A DNA stretch of 64,000 bases from Puniceibacterium antarcticum. GTDB taxonomy: Bacteria > Pseudomonadota > Alphaproteobacteria > Rhodobacterales > Rhodobacteraceae. Positions 25,313 to 33,979 of the stretch are shown here, one piece after another; position 1 is the first letter of the stretch, and each line of letters begins with the position of its first letter. Location: assembly GCF_002760615.1 (NCBI RefSeq), contig NZ_AWWI01000100.1, positions 62,001 to 126,000 of the forward strand, in the 5' to 3' direction. The translations under genes were made by a program, and so were the position numbers. A model generated the notes under the pieces. The model was not told where the DNA came from. It saw nothing but the letters and a program-made list of their open reading frames with translations, and did not search any database.

Positions 25313-26206
25313 TCAGGACGGTGTGTCGCCCGACACATAGGCCGCCGCTGCCGTCAGCGCCTTTGACAGCGCCGTATCGCGATCCGCGCCACACAGTTCC
25401 GCTGCAATATGCGCCGCCATAAAGGTATCACCGGCCCCGGTCACCCGCGTCACCAGCACCTCGGGCGGGCGCCGGGACAGGATGCCGTCGCGGTGGCCGT
25501 CACAAGTGATCTCGCCGCCATCGGTCACAAGCGCCCGCGCCGCCCCCCGGGCCAGCAGGGCCGCAGCCGCCTCGGGCGCTGTGTCAAAGCGGGTTTGACA
25601 CAGCAGGCCAGCCTCTTCGAGATTGACGTAAAGCGTGCCACGCCCAGAGCGTAGGAAGGGCAGCAAACGTTCTGCCTTGCCGGGCGATGCCGGGGCAATT
25701 CGAAGGTCGGCCGCGCAAAAGGCCGGGCTGCGGGCAATGTCATCCAGAAGGGATTCGGTCAGATTGCCATCCAGCGCGACGGGACCAGGGTAGGGCGCGG
25801 CCGCGCTGCCCAGCGGACCATCAATCAAAGGGCGCAGGATCTTGGCACCCGCAGCCTCCAGAGAATGGGCATCAGCGATGGCGGCGATCAGACCATTTGC
25901 ACCCTCGACCGCCATGTAACGATCCGTCGGCAGATCTTCGGAGCGATACAAATACGTCGTGTCCAGCCCCAGATGTGCACAGGCCTTGGTCAGCTCGTCC
26001 CCTTCGGCATCACGGCCAACCGACGACAGCAGACCGGGACGCAAGCCAAAGCGCACAAGCGTCATCGCGATGTTCAGCGCCACACCGCCGGGCAGGCGAA
26101 TGATGCGGCCGGGCACATCGCTGCCGCGCGCCATGACACTGGCTGAGCGGCCGATCACATCCCAAAGGACAGAACCAATGCAAAGGATATCGGGGGACTT
26201 GGTCAT
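25313..26206 (-). CDS. psuK: PfkB-family kinase, probable pseudouridine kinase
   Basis: A 297-residue PfkB carbohydrate/nucleoside kinase. The N-terminal motif region reads CIGSVLWDVIGRSA with RIIRLPGGVALNIAMTLVRF, and the C-terminal ATP/anion-hole signature is VTRVTGAGDTFMAAHIAAEL with the catalytic Asp in GAGD. The pairing with psuG in the same operon makes phosphorylation of pseudouridine the likely role. The ATG at 26206 (MTKSPDILCIG) is the start of the fold; upstream in-frame codons lack family similarity and overlap the opposite-strand gene at 26334. The specificity is inferred from context rather than from residues. Confidence 0.88.
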   Translation of the reverse strand: MTKSPDILCIGSVLWDVIGRSASVMARGSDVPGRIIRLPGGVALNIAMTLVRFGLRPGLLSSVGRDAEGDELTKACAHLGLDTTYLYRSEDLPTDRYMAVEGANGLIAAIADAHSLEAAGAKILRPLIDGPLGSAAAPYPGPVALDGNLTESLLDDIARSPAFCAADLRIAPASPGKAERLLPFLRSGRGTLYVNLEEAGLLCQTRFDTAPEAAAALLARGAARALVTDGGEITCDGHRDGILSRRPPEVLVTRVTGAGDTFMAAHIAAELCGADRDTALSKALTAAAAYVSGDTPS

Positions 26207-26333
26207 CAAGCGGTTTTGGCGCGGATATAGCGCGCGCGCAAGAGCATCTGTTGCGGGAACATCCAAGGTCCCGTGCTCTTGCCCCGCAGCAGGGCTTGTG
26301 CCACCAGTTGCGCAAACGGCAAGGAGCCCGGAT

Positions 26334-26597
26334 ATGACACACACATTGATGCGCCCTGTCAGTATGGCGATCAGCGCTGCAACTCTCATGGTCATGCCGT
26401 TCAGACCCTCTTTGGCCTGTGTCAGCGACTTTACATGTGTCAGCGACAGGCCGGATGCCTTGGATTGCCGCAACACACTTGGCGGGTACGCACAGGAAAA
26501 GCAGGAAATCTGCGCAGGTTTCGCACGCCCTCAGGACACCGACGTCTTGTTGGCATCCTTTGACGACTGTCTGCGTGCCGCTTTGGCCGCAGGATGA
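26334..26597 (+). CDS. Small secreted Cys-containing protein overlapping phoR
   Basis: An 87-residue reading frame (MTHTLMRPVSMAISAATLMV...) with a perfect ribosome site AAGGAG at 26321-26326, seven bases before the ATG. It has a signal-peptide-like N-terminus ending near RPSLA and a short mature part with five cysteines (C in CVSDFTC, ALDC, EIC, DDC). Its TGA overlaps the phoR ATG by the ATGA arrangement, so translation of the two would be coupled. The repeated CVSD is caused by a 12-base direct repeat (26418-26429 and 26436-26447). I recognise no family. The frame lies in a gap otherwise occupied only by the psuK promoter, so it may be spurious; codon use is less GC-biased than in neighbours. 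Confidence 0.45.
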   Translation: MTHTLMRPVSMAISAATLMVMPFRPSLACVSDFTCVSDRPDALDCRNTLGGYAQEKQEICAGFARPQDTDVLLASFDDCLRAALAAG

Positions 26598-27625
26598 GCT
26601 TCACCCCGCAATCCGTGATCGACGCGCTGCCGCTACCGGCGGTGATGATCCGCCGGGACGAGCGGATCGAGGGCGCGAACGAAGCCGCACACCGCCTGCT
26701 GGGGGAAGGGATTCGAGGGCGGCACTTCATAACCGCCCTGCGTCAGCCAGCGCTGCTAGATGCAATCGAGGCGACGTTACGCGACGGCAAGCCGCGCCAG
26801 TCGCGCTACCTGACCAATGACGGACGGCAGGATACCACATTTCAGGTGTCCTGCCGCGCGGTGCCGCTCGCGCAGGGGCCAGGCGCGCTGGTGGTGTTCG
26901 AGGATGTGACACATCTGGAACAGGCCGTGCAGATGCGCCGCGACTTTGTCGCCAATGTCAGCCATGAACTGCGCACGCCGCTGACGGCGCTTATGGGGTT
27001 CATCGAAACACTGAAAGGCCCCGCGCGCGACGATCCCGCAGCGCGCGAACGGTTTCTGAACATCATGGAAAGCGAGGCGGGGCGCATGAACCGTCTGGTC
27101 GGGGATCTGCTGTCTCTCAGCAGGGTCGAACAGGATGAACGTGTCCGCCCGACCGAACGGCTCGACCTTGGCGAGCTGGTTGACTCGACCGTCCATGGGC
27201 TCGCGCCGCTCGCCGCCGAGGCTGGGGTTCTTGTGAAGACAGACCTGCCCGAGCCGTTCGAGATGACCGGAGATTCCGATCAGCTGCGTCAGGTTCTGAC
27301 CAACCTGGTGGAAAACGCGATCAAATATTCCGGACGCGGTTCTGACGTCGTCATCCGCCTCTCGGTCCCGGGCTATGAACCCAAGGTGCGCGGCGAGGGG
27401 GTTACTCTTGAGGTGCGCGACAGCGGACCCGGCATTGATCCGATTCATCTGCCGCGCCTGACCGAACGGTTCTATCGCGTGGACAATCACCGCAGCCGGG
27501 AAAAGGGCGGAACCGGTTTGGGTCTGGCCATCGTCAAGCATATCGTGACCCGGCACCGCGGGCGGCTGCAGGTAGACAGCACCTTGGGCAAGGGCAGCGT
27601 GTTCAAGGTGATCCTGCCAGTCTGA
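26594..27625 (+). CDS. phoR: Phosphate regulon sensor histidine kinase PhoR
   Basis: A 343-residue histidine kinase. An N-terminal PAS-like domain (about 5-105: VIDALPLPAVMIRRDERIEG, FQVSCRAVPLAQGPGALVVF) leads to the dimerisation domain VANVSHELRTPLTALMGFIE with phosphorylated His124, then the ATPase domain with LTNLVENAIKYS, LEVRDSGPGI and GTGLGLAIVKHI. The pattern VSHELRTPLT with AVQMRRDF is typical of PhoR. No membrane helix is present, so it must be cytosolic or recruited to the membrane, consistent with sensing through the Pst transporter and PhoU. It is separated from its response regulator phoB (34744) by two genes and the pst operon. The name rests on sequence type plus this location. 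Confidence 0.85.
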   Translation: MSFTPQSVIDALPLPAVMIRRDERIEGANEAAHRLLGEGIRGRHFITALRQPALLDAIEATLRDGKPRQSRYLTNDGRQDTTFQVSCRAVPLAQGPGALVVFEDVTHLEQAVQMRRDFVANVSHELRTPLTALMGFIETLKGPARDDPAARERFLNIMESEAGRMNRLVGDLLSLSRVEQDERVRPTERLDLGELVDSTVHGLAPLAAEAGVLVKTDLPEPFEMTGDSDQLRQVLTNLVENAIKYSGRGSDVVIRLSVPGYEPKVRGEGVTLEVRDSGPGIDPIHLPRLTERFYRVDNHRSREKGGTGLGLAIVKHIVTRHRGRLQVDSTLGKGSVFKVILPV

Positions 27626-27705
27626 CGTTGTTTGGGGATCTGGTTGCGCGCACCGGCGCTCTGTGAAATTCTGGCTTCATCTTTTTTTCAGACGGAGATC
27701 AGATC

Positions 27706-28161
27706 ATGCCCCTGACTGCCCGCCCGAACCTGCCCGTTGACCTTGTTCCCCTGTCCCGGATTCTGACGGACGAGGCGGATCTGGCGCTGGTCAATCCAAA
27801 TGCTAAATTCCCGTTCGATCCCTTGGAATGGCACGAAAAATGGCTGGCGGACCTAGATGATGCCTCGTTCTATCTGATAGATTCGGCAGGCAAGGAGGTC
27901 GGTTTTTTCGCCCTGCGGATCGGCATAGGCCCCGAGGTGCGCCATCTGACCTATGCCTTTGTCGCCCAAGAGGCGCGTGGAGGGGCAGGCGGAATTCTCG
28001 CCGCCGAAGTGGAAGCTGCGGCTCGCGATCTCGGGGCGCTGACAATCACGCTGAAGTGCGAACTGGACAATGAACCGGCCATGAACGCCTATACTTCTGC
28101 CGGCTATGAAACCCTGTCTGAACGAAACGGCATGGCGACCATGCGGCTGGATCTGGACTGA
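27706..28161 (+). CDS. GNAT-family N-acetyltransferase
   Basis: A 151-residue acetyltransferase of the GNAT fold. The central strands and acetyl-CoA pyrophosphate loop are visible as HLTYAFVAQEARGGAGGILA, followed by LTITLKCELDNEPAMNAYTS and AGYETLSERNGMATMRLDL, the typical C-terminal region with the AYxxxGY motif. The N-terminus (MPLTARPNLPVDLVPLSRIL) has a GGAG site upstream. The acceptor substrate is unknown. It lies 80 bases after phoR in the same direction and converges with the hemolysin III gene. A direct role in phosphate control is not indicated. Confidence 0.85.
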   Translation: MPLTARPNLPVDLVPLSRILTDEADLALVNPNAKFPFDPLEWHEKWLADLDDASFYLIDSAGKEVGFFALRIGIGPEVRHLTYAFVAQEARGGAGGILAAEVEAAARDLGALTITLKCELDNEPAMNAYTSAGYETLSERNGMATMRLDLD

Positions 28162-28184
28162 ATCACCTCACATGATGCCGCGCG

Positions 28185-28829
28185 TCATGCAGGTGCCTGA
28201 AACATTCCCAGCGTGATGGCGCCATAAAAACAGGCCGAGGCGCTGATCACGAAAGCATGCCAGATCGCGTTCGAGAATTTTAGCCCGTTCCAGCTGTGGA
28301 ACACCACACCGACGCTATAGAGCACGCCACCGGCAGCAATCAGCCAAATTGTGGTAATCGGGACCAACGGCACCAGCGACCAGATCAGCAGCAGGCTGAG
28401 CCAGCCCATGAAAAGATAGAGCAGCGTGTCGTAGCGCCCCGGCGTGCGCCAGAAAAACACCTTTTTCACCACGCCAAAGGCCGCCAGTGCCCAGACCGCA
28501 CCCAGCACCAGATAAGATCCAAAAGAGCCGATGATCACAACCAGCGGCGTGTAGGTCCCTGCAATTTTGAGGTATATCGCGGCATGATCGATGCGGCGCA
28601 GGGCAGGGCGCAGGCTTTCCCATGGCGTCATGTGATAGCAGGCCGAAGCTGCAAAGGTCAGAACCAGCGCCGCGCCATAGACGGCCAGTGCCATCCTCTG
28701 CGAGCCATTGGCCTCGCCCAGAGACCAAATAACCAGCAGCAAAGCGCCAAGGCAGGCTGACAAAACTCCCACCAGATGCATCGCGCCGTCGGCAATCCGC
28801 TCAGAGCGGGAATAGCTTGGATAGCTCAT
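28185..28829 (-). CDS. Hemolysin III / YqfA-family membrane protein
   Basis: A 214-residue protein with seven hydrophobic segments, of the HlyIII/PAQR family. Family motifs include SERIADGAMHLVGVLSACLG, SACYHMTPWESLRPALRRID, HAAIYLKIAGTYTPLVV, and the C-terminal GGVLYSVGVVFHSWNGLKFS with NAIWHAFVISASACFYGAI. Conserved Ser-x3-His, Asp and His residues form the family's metal site. The name comes from a haemolytic activity in Bacillus, but the family is related to eukaryotic adiponectin/progestin receptors and the bacterial function is unclear. The ATG at 28829 (MSYPSYSR) is chosen by family length; upstream codons are unrelated. Confidence 0.9.
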   Translation of the reverse strand: MSYPSYSRSERIADGAMHLVGVLSACLGALLLVIWSLGEANGSQRMALAVYGAALVLTFAASACYHMTPWESLRPALRRIDHAAIYLKIAGTYTPLVVIIGSFGSYLVLGAVWALAAFGVVKKVFFWRTPGRYDTLLYLFMGWLSLLLIWSLVPLVPITTIWLIAAGGVLYSVGVVFHSWNGLKFSNAIWHAFVISASACFYGAITLGMFQAPA

Positions 28830-29193
28830 TGGTCTGCTCCATGATTTTGCGCATCCGTCATGACTGAAGTTGGTGAAGAATCTGTCACACTCAACCCCGG
28901 CGACCGCGACATTATCGCGGGTGGCCCGATCCCACGGCAAGGTTGGCAAAAGAAATGCGGCACCTCGTTTAACCACCAAAAAGCATCTCAGTCTGAGGGG
29001 GAATAAGCAAACGTATTTTAAAACAATGGCTTGACCTGCATGCAGTCACAAAGTCGGCAAGACTACGCCATGACCGGCAGCGCTGTCATAAAAACGTTAC
29101 ACAAACGTCACAAAACCATAGCGTCGCGTCTTTAAGTCGGCGGCAAGATCATCGTGACGGTGATCGTCATACCGACTCGAACAGGAGCTATCC
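28830..29193. other. Intergenic region with pst operon promoter
   Basis: A 364-base gap between the divergent hemolysin III gene and pstS. No coding sequence is apparent. The right half contains the Pho box listed separately. The palindrome TGCATGCA lies near 29038. Confidence 0.6.
29083..29111 (+). promoter_or_regulatory. Pho box (three half-sites) upstream of pstS
   Basis: Three seven-base half-sites repeat at 11-base spacing: CTGTCAT (29083-29089), ACGTTAC (29094-29100) and ACGTCAC (29105-29111), each followed by an A-rich four-base spacer (AAAA, ACAA, AAAA). The first half-site is identical to the E. coli PhoB consensus. The site lies 83 bases before the pstS ATG, as expected for PhoB activation of the pst operon under phosphate starvation. 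Confidence 0.85.
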
Positions 29194-30234
29194 ATGAAAA
29201 CCGTGAAACTGACCGCCTCTGCCCTGGCGATCGCTGCCGTTTCCGCTTCCGCAGCCTACGCCCGTGACAATGTGCAGGTCGCCGGTTCCTCGACCGTGCT
29301 GCCCTACGCGTCGATTGTGGCCGAAGCCTTTGGCGAAAACTTTGACTTCCCGACACCCGTTGTGGAATCCGGCGGCTCTTCTTCGGGCCTCAAGCGTTTC
29401 TGTGAAGGTGTGGGCGAAGCAACCATCGACGTTGCCAACGCATCGCGCCCGATCAAAGAATCCGAACTCAAGACCTGTGCCGAAAACGGCGTGACCGACA
29501 TCATCGAGGTCAAGATCGGCTATGACGGCATCGTGTTCGCCAGCCAGATCAACGGCCCGGCCTTCACCGCCTTCACGCCCTCCGACTGGTACAATGCTTT
29601 GGCGACCAAAGTCGTCAAGGACGGCGAGATTGTCGACAACACCTACGCCAACTGGTCCGAGTTTAACGCCGATCTTCCGGATGCCGAAATCGCGGCCTTC
29701 ATCCCCGGCACCAAGCACGGCACCCGTGAAGTGTTTGAGGAAAAAGTTCTTGCCGCTGGCTGCAAGGCCACTGGCGCTCTGGAAGCCATGGTTGCTTCCG
29801 GCATGGACGAAAAAGATGCTGAAAAAGCGTGTATCAGCGTTCGTACAGACGGCAAGTCGGTCGACATCGACGGCGACTACACCGAAACGCTGGCCCGTAT
29901 CGGCTCCAACAGCAACGGTGTGGGTGTGTTCGGTCTCGCATTCTACGAGAACAACACCGACCAGCTGAAGGTCGCCACGATGGACGGCATCGCTCCGTCG
30001 ACCGAAACCATCTCGACAGGTGAATACCCCGTATCACGCCCGCTGTTCTTCTATGTGAAGAAAGCTCATATCGGCGTGATCCCGGGCCTCAAGGAATATG
30101 CCGAGTTCTTCGTATCGGACGAGATCGCAGGCCCCGACGGCCCGCTGTCCAGCTACGGCCTCGTTGCTGACCCCGAACTGGGCAAAACTCAGGAAATGGT
30201 CACTGAAGAGCAGGTCATGGGCTCGAACATGTAA
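29194..30234 (+). CDS. pstS: Phosphate ABC transporter substrate-binding protein PstS
   Basis: A 346-residue periplasmic phosphate-binding protein with a signal peptide (MKTVKLTASALAIAAVSASA, cleaved near AYA-RDN). Phosphate-binding segments are visible: VAGSSTVLPYA, VVESGGSSSGLKRFC, and DVANASRPIKESEL. The protein is of the long PstS type found in marine alphaproteobacteria. It captures phosphate and delivers it to PstCA. A Pho box lies upstream. A terminator-like hairpin lies after the stop and before pstC, which would let pstS be made in excess over the membrane components. Confidence 0.96.
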   Translation: MKTVKLTASALAIAAVSASAAYARDNVQVAGSSTVLPYASIVAEAFGENFDFPTPVVESGGSSSGLKRFCEGVGEATIDVANASRPIKESELKTCAENGVTDIIEVKIGYDGIVFASQINGPAFTAFTPSDWYNALATKVVKDGEIVDNTYANWSEFNADLPDAEIAAFIPGTKHGTREVFEEKVLAAGCKATGALEAMVASGMDEKDAEKACISVRTDGKSVDIDGDYTETLARIGSNSNGVGVFGLAFYENNTDQLKVATMDGIAPSTETISTGEYPVSRPLFFYVKKAHIGVIPGLKEYAEFFVSDEIAGPDGPLSSYGLVADPELGKTQEMVTEEQVMGSNM

Positions 30235-30249
30235 GCCAGACGGCTTACC

Positions 30250-30287
30250 GGGGGCGGCGAGTTTTGCCGTCCCATTTTCATTTTTTC
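30250..30287 (+). terminator. Terminator-like hairpin between pstS and pstC
   Basis: A GC-rich imperfect inverted repeat (GGGGGCGGC at 30250-30258 with GCCGTCCC at 30266-30273) is followed by a T-rich run ATTTTCATTTTTTC. It is placed where a partial terminator would reduce expression of pstC and later genes relative to pstS. Confidence 0.7.
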
Positions 30288-30311
30288 TTTTAAAGAACGA
30301 ACGGAGCGACC

Positions 30312-31775
30312 ATGCCCACTCTCTGGCTTGTTCTCATCGTGGTAGCGCTTGGCGTAATCGGCTTTGTGCTGGGACGTTTAAAGGCGCTGGCCAGCGCGGA
30401 TGGGGACAATCGCAAGCTGCATTCGCTGCCAAGCTACTATGGCAGCAACGTTGCGATGAAGACGATCGCGCCCGCCATGGGCGTCCTTGTGGTGTGGCTG
30501 CTTGTGCAGCCATTTGTCGTCAATTCAACCGTTTCGGATTTGCTGCCCGACCGGGCTGTGTCCGCGGATACCACGCTCGGGCTGGTCATGTCTGACGTAC
30601 GCCGGGTCGCTGATGGTCTAGACACTGCGGTTTCTGTCGGTCTTATCTCCGCTGACGAAGCGGACGACATGCGCACGGAATTCACCAATGTGCGCGAACG
30701 TCTGGGTCAGGCCGGCGTCGCGCTTGGTTCAGAGGTCTCCTCCGAAGTTATGAGCGCCGCACAGCGGTACCGCTCGATGAGCCGTGTCGGCAATCTGGCG
30801 ATGACGGTCGTCGTTCTGCTGGTGGCCCTTGGTTTCTGCGGCTGGGGTGTCATGCAGTCCAACATGGACTATCGCGCCCGCAATGTTGTGGAAAAGGGCA
30901 TGCTGGGGCTTTTGGTCACTGCGGCATCACTTGCCATCCTGACCACCGTCGGGATCGTGCTCAGCCTGATCTCAAACACCATACAGTTTTTTCAGCGCTA
31001 TCCTGCAACCGATTTCTTCTTTGGCTTAACTTGGAGCCCCAGCTTTGGTGGCGGCTCGCAACTTGGCATTCTGCCTCTCCTGTGGGGCACGCTCTACATC
31101 TCGCTGATCGCGCTGCTTGTGGCTGTGCCGATTGGTCTCTTTGCCGCGATCTACCTCTCGGAATATGCAGGCCCGAAACTGCGGGCGGTGGCAAAACCGC
31201 TTCTGGAAGTGCTCGCCGGTATCCCGACCATCGTTTATGGTCTGTTTGCCCTGCTGACTGTCGGCCCTATGCTTCAGTCGGTCTTCGGTGATGGCGGGTT
31301 TGGCTGGATGCAGGCAGGTACGGCCGTGATGACAGCGGGTCTTGTCATGGGCATCATGCTGATCCCCTTTGTCAGCTCTCTGTCGGACGACATCATCAAC
31401 TCGGTACCGCAATCCATGCGGGACGGTTCCTATGGCCTGGGCGCGACCCAGTCGGAAACCGTGCGTCATGTTATTCTGCCCGCAGCTCTTCCCGGGATCG
31501 TCGGCGCCATCCTTCTCGCGGCCTCGCGCGCGATTGGTGAGACGATGATCGTCGTGCTGGGGGCAGGGGCTGCGGCCCGTCTCTCACTCAACCCCTTTGA
31601 CGCCATGACAACCGTCACCGCAAAAATTGTCAGCCAGCTGACCGGCGACGCCGACTTTTCCTCGCCCGAGGCGCTGGTGGCCTTTGCCCTGGGCATGACC
31701 TTGTTTGTCATAACACTGGGGCTGAATGTCTTTGCCCTCTACATCGTGCGGAAATACCGGGAGCAATACGAATGA
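30312..31775 (+). CDS. pstC: Phosphate ABC transporter permease PstC
   Basis: A 487-residue inner-membrane permease, longer than the roughly 320-residue E. coli PstC because of an N-terminal extension of about 170 residues containing two hydrophobic segments and a helical stretch (residues 70-160). The C-terminal half is the standard permease core: PLLWGTLYISLIALLVAVPI, AVAKPLLEVLAGIPTIVYGL, the EAA-loop region RDGSYGLGATQSETVRHVIL, and final helices ending [11 protein letters not shown]. This extended form is common in alphaproteobacteria. The stop overlaps the pstA start by ATGA, indicating coupled translation. Confidence 0.95.
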   Translation: MPTLWLVLIVVALGVIGFVLGRLKALASADGDNRKLHSLPSYYGSNVAMKTIAPAMGVLVVWLLVQPFVVNSTVSDLLPDRAVSADTTLGLVMSDVRRVADGLDTAVSVGLISADEADDMRTEFTNVRERLGQAGVALGSEVSSEVMSAAQRYRSMSRVGNLAMTVVVLLVALGFCGWGVMQSNMDYRARNVVEKGMLGLLVTAASLAILTTVGIVLSLISNTIQFFQRYPATDFFFGLTWSPSFGGGSQLGILPLLWGTLYISLIALLVAVPIGLFAAIYLSEYAGPKLRAVAKPLLEVLAGIPTIVYGLFALLTVGPMLQSVFGDGGFGWMQAGTAVMTAGLVMGIMLIPFVSSLSDDIINSVPQSMRDGSYGLGATQSETVRHVILPAALPGIVGAILLAASRAIGETMIVVLGAGAAARLSLNPFDAMTTVTAKIVSQLTGDADFSSPEALVAFALGMTLFVITLGLNVFALYIVRKYREQYE

Positions 31776-33136
31776 CCGACGCAACCCTCGCCACACCCGG
31801 AGCGAACCCGCCCAAACCCAAGGGCAAGTCGCTGATCACCCTGGATGCACGCACCAAGCGTCGCAACGCCGCCGAGAGCCGCTTCAAGGCCTATGGCCTT
31901 GCGGCAATAGGTGCCGGGATCTTCTTTCTGGTGGTCCTTCTGACCGCAATCTTCAGCAACGGCATCGGCGCGTTTCAGCAGACCTTCATCCACGTGCCGG
32001 TTTATCTGGACGCGGCCAAGCTCGACAAAGCCGGCAACCGCAATCCCGAGGAAATGAGCAGTGTCTCGACCTTCGGCTACGCCCCGCTGATCCAGGACTC
32101 TCTCTGGAAAGCGGTGCAGGCCAGCGGCGCAGAGACGACTCTGGACGGCGCCAAGGCGATGAAAGACATGATTTCTGCCTCGGCCGCTGCACAGGTGCGC
32201 GATGTTGTTCTGGCAAATCCGGATCTGGTTGGAAAGACAGTCGATTTCCGCATTCTGGCGTCAAGCAGGGTTGACGGCTACCTCAAGGGGCGGGTGAAAC
32301 GCGAGGACGTGTCGCGGGACAAGAACATCAGTGTCGAACAGCTCGACCTGACAGATGCCCTCAGGGCAAATGGCATCATCGCGCGCGAATTCAACATGGA
32401 CTTCATCACCGGTGCGGATGCCTCTGAAAGCCGTGCGGAACAGGCCGGTCTGGGTGTTTCGATCCTCGGGTCGTTCTTCATGATGATGGTCGTGCTTGTG
32501 CTCTCGCTACCCATCGGCGTCGCAGCCTCGATCTATCTTGAGGAATTCGCAAAGAAAAACCGTTTCACCGATATCATCGAGGTCAATATCTCGAACCTCG
32601 CGGCGGTGCCGTCCATCGTGTTTGGTATCCTTGGTCTGGCAGTGTTCATCCAGTTCATGCATCTGCCGCAATCTGCCCCTCTGGTCGGTGGTCTGGTGCT
32701 GACGCTGATGACACTTCCGACGATCATCATCTCGACCCGTGCGTCGCTTGCCTCGGTTCCGCCGTCGATCCGCGCCGCCGCTCTGGGTGTTGGTGCATCC
32801 AAAATGCAGTCTGTATTCCACCATGTGCTGCCTCTGGCCATGCCCGGGATCCTCACCGGCACCATCCTTGGTCTGGCTCAGGCGCTGGGGGAAACCGCAC
32901 CGCTGCTGCTGATCGGCATGGTGGGCTATATCGCCACGAACTATCCCGACGGCATCGCCAGCGGCTTTCTTTCCCCGAACTCGGCCATGCCTGCCCAGAT
33001 CTACGAATGGGCCAAGCGCGCTGACCCGGCCTATTACGAACGGGCCTGGGGCGGGATCATCATCCTGCTCGTGTTTCTCATGATCATGAACATCATCGCC
33101 ATCCTGCTACGTCGCCGCTTTGAGCGCCGCTGGTAA
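31772..33136 (+). CDS. pstA: Phosphate ABC transporter permease PstA
   Basis: A 454-residue permease with an N-terminal DUF3333-type extension (about residues 20-210: [20 protein letters not shown], a membrane segment, and a soluble periplasmic-like part) before the standard permease core. Core segments include [40 protein letters not shown] and the EAA-type loop [20 protein letters not shown]. It ends with a basic LRRRFERRW tail. The extension matches that of other alphaproteobacterial PstA proteins. It pairs with PstC to form the phosphate channel powered by PstB. Confidence 0.95.
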   Translation: MTDATLATPGANPPKPKGKSLITLDARTKRRNAAESRFKAYGLAAIGAGIFFLVVLLTAIFSNGIGAFQQTFIHVPVYLDAAKLDKAGNRNPEEMSSVSTFGYAPLIQDSLWKAVQASGAETTLDGAKAMKDMISASAAAQVRDVVLANPDLVGKTVDFRILASSRVDGYLKGRVKREDVSRDKNISVEQLDLTDALRANGIIAREFNMDFITGADASESRAEQAGLGVSILGSFFMMMVVLVLSLPIGVAASIYLEEFAKKNRFTDIIEVNISNLAAVPSIVFGILGLAVFIQFMHLPQSAPLVGGLVLTLMTLPTIIISTRASLASVPPSIRAAALGVGASKMQSVFHHVLPLAMPGILTGTILGLAQALGETAPLLLIGMVGYIATNYPDGIASGFLSPNSAMPAQIYEWAKRADPAYYERAWGGIIILLVFLMIMNIIAILLRRRFERRW

Positions 33137-33177
33137 GAACAGCCGCTTTGAACGCAACCGACAAGAAAGGTATACCC

Positions 33178-33975
33178 ATGTACGACGCCCCCAATTCGGA
33201 GAGAGACGTGGAAGTCAAGGACATCAGGATCGCCGCCACGGGCGTGCAGGTCTATTATGGCGACACCCATGCGATCAAGGACGTGAGCGTCCAGATCGAA
33301 GACAAGACCGTCACCGCCTTCATTGGCCCGTCGGGCTGTGGCAAGTCGACCTTCCTACGCTGCCTGAACCGCATGAACGACACGATCGACATCTGCCGCG
33401 TGGAAGGTGACATTCGCATCGACAACGAAGACATCTATGACAAGCGTGTCGACCCCGTGCAGCTGCGCGCCAAGGTGGGCATGGTTTTTCAAAAGCCCAA
33501 CCCGTTCCCCAAGTCTATTTATGACAACGTGGCCTATGGGCCGCGCATTCACGGCATGGCCAAGAACAAGACCGACTTGGACGAGATCGTCGAACGCGCG
33601 CTCAAGCGCGGCGCCATCTGGAACGAGGTCAAGGACCGACTGCATGCCCCCGGCACCGGTCTGTCCGGTGGCCAGCAGCAGCGTCTGTGCATCGCCCGCG
33701 CCGTGGCCACGGAGCCTGAAGTGCTGCTGATGGACGAACCCTGCTCGGCGCTTGACCCGATCGCAACCGCTCAGGTCGAGGAATTGATCGACGAGCTGCG
33801 TCAGGAATATTCGGTGGTGATCGTGACCCACTCAATGCAGCAGGCCGCCCGGGTAAGCCAGAAGACCGCCTTCTTTCACCTCGGAAACCTTGTCGAATAC
33901 GGCGTGACAGACAAAATCTTCACCAACCCGCAGGACAAGCGTACTGAAGCCTACATTACCGGACGGATTGGATAG
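33178..33975 (+). CDS. pstB: Phosphate ABC transporter ATPase PstB
   Basis: A 265-residue ABC ATPase. Walker A is [19 protein letters not shown], the Q-loop [20 protein letters not shown], the signature [14 protein letters not shown], Walker [18 protein letters not shown] and the switch His in [10 protein letters not shown]. These are diagnostic of PstB. The ATG at 33178 is chosen because AAAGG lies seven bases upstream; a TTG at 33148 has no ribosome site and would add 10 residues. It powers phosphate import through PstCA and also takes part in signalling with PhoU and PhoR. The gap to phoU is four bases. Confidence 0.97.
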   Translation: MYDAPNSERDVEVKDIRIAATGVQVYYGDTHAIKDVSVQIEDKTVTAFIGPSGCGKSTFLRCLNRMNDTIDICRVEGDIRIDNEDIYDKRVDPVQLRAKVGMVFQKPNPFPKSIYDNVAYGPRIHGMAKNKTDLDEIVERALKRGAIWNEVKDRLHAPGTGLSGGQQQRLCIARAVATEPEVLLMDEPCSALDPIATAQVEELIDELRQEYSVVIVTHSMQQAARVSQKTAFFHLGNLVEYGVTDKIFTNPQDKRTEAYITGRIG

Positions 33976-33979
33976 AGCC

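Noticed and set aside
26418-26447. The 12-base direct repeat TGTGTCAGCGAC as a regulator binding site
   Set aside because: It lies inside a possible coding frame, has 18-base periodicity in register with codons, and has no match elsewhere in the window, so a local duplication is the simpler explanation.
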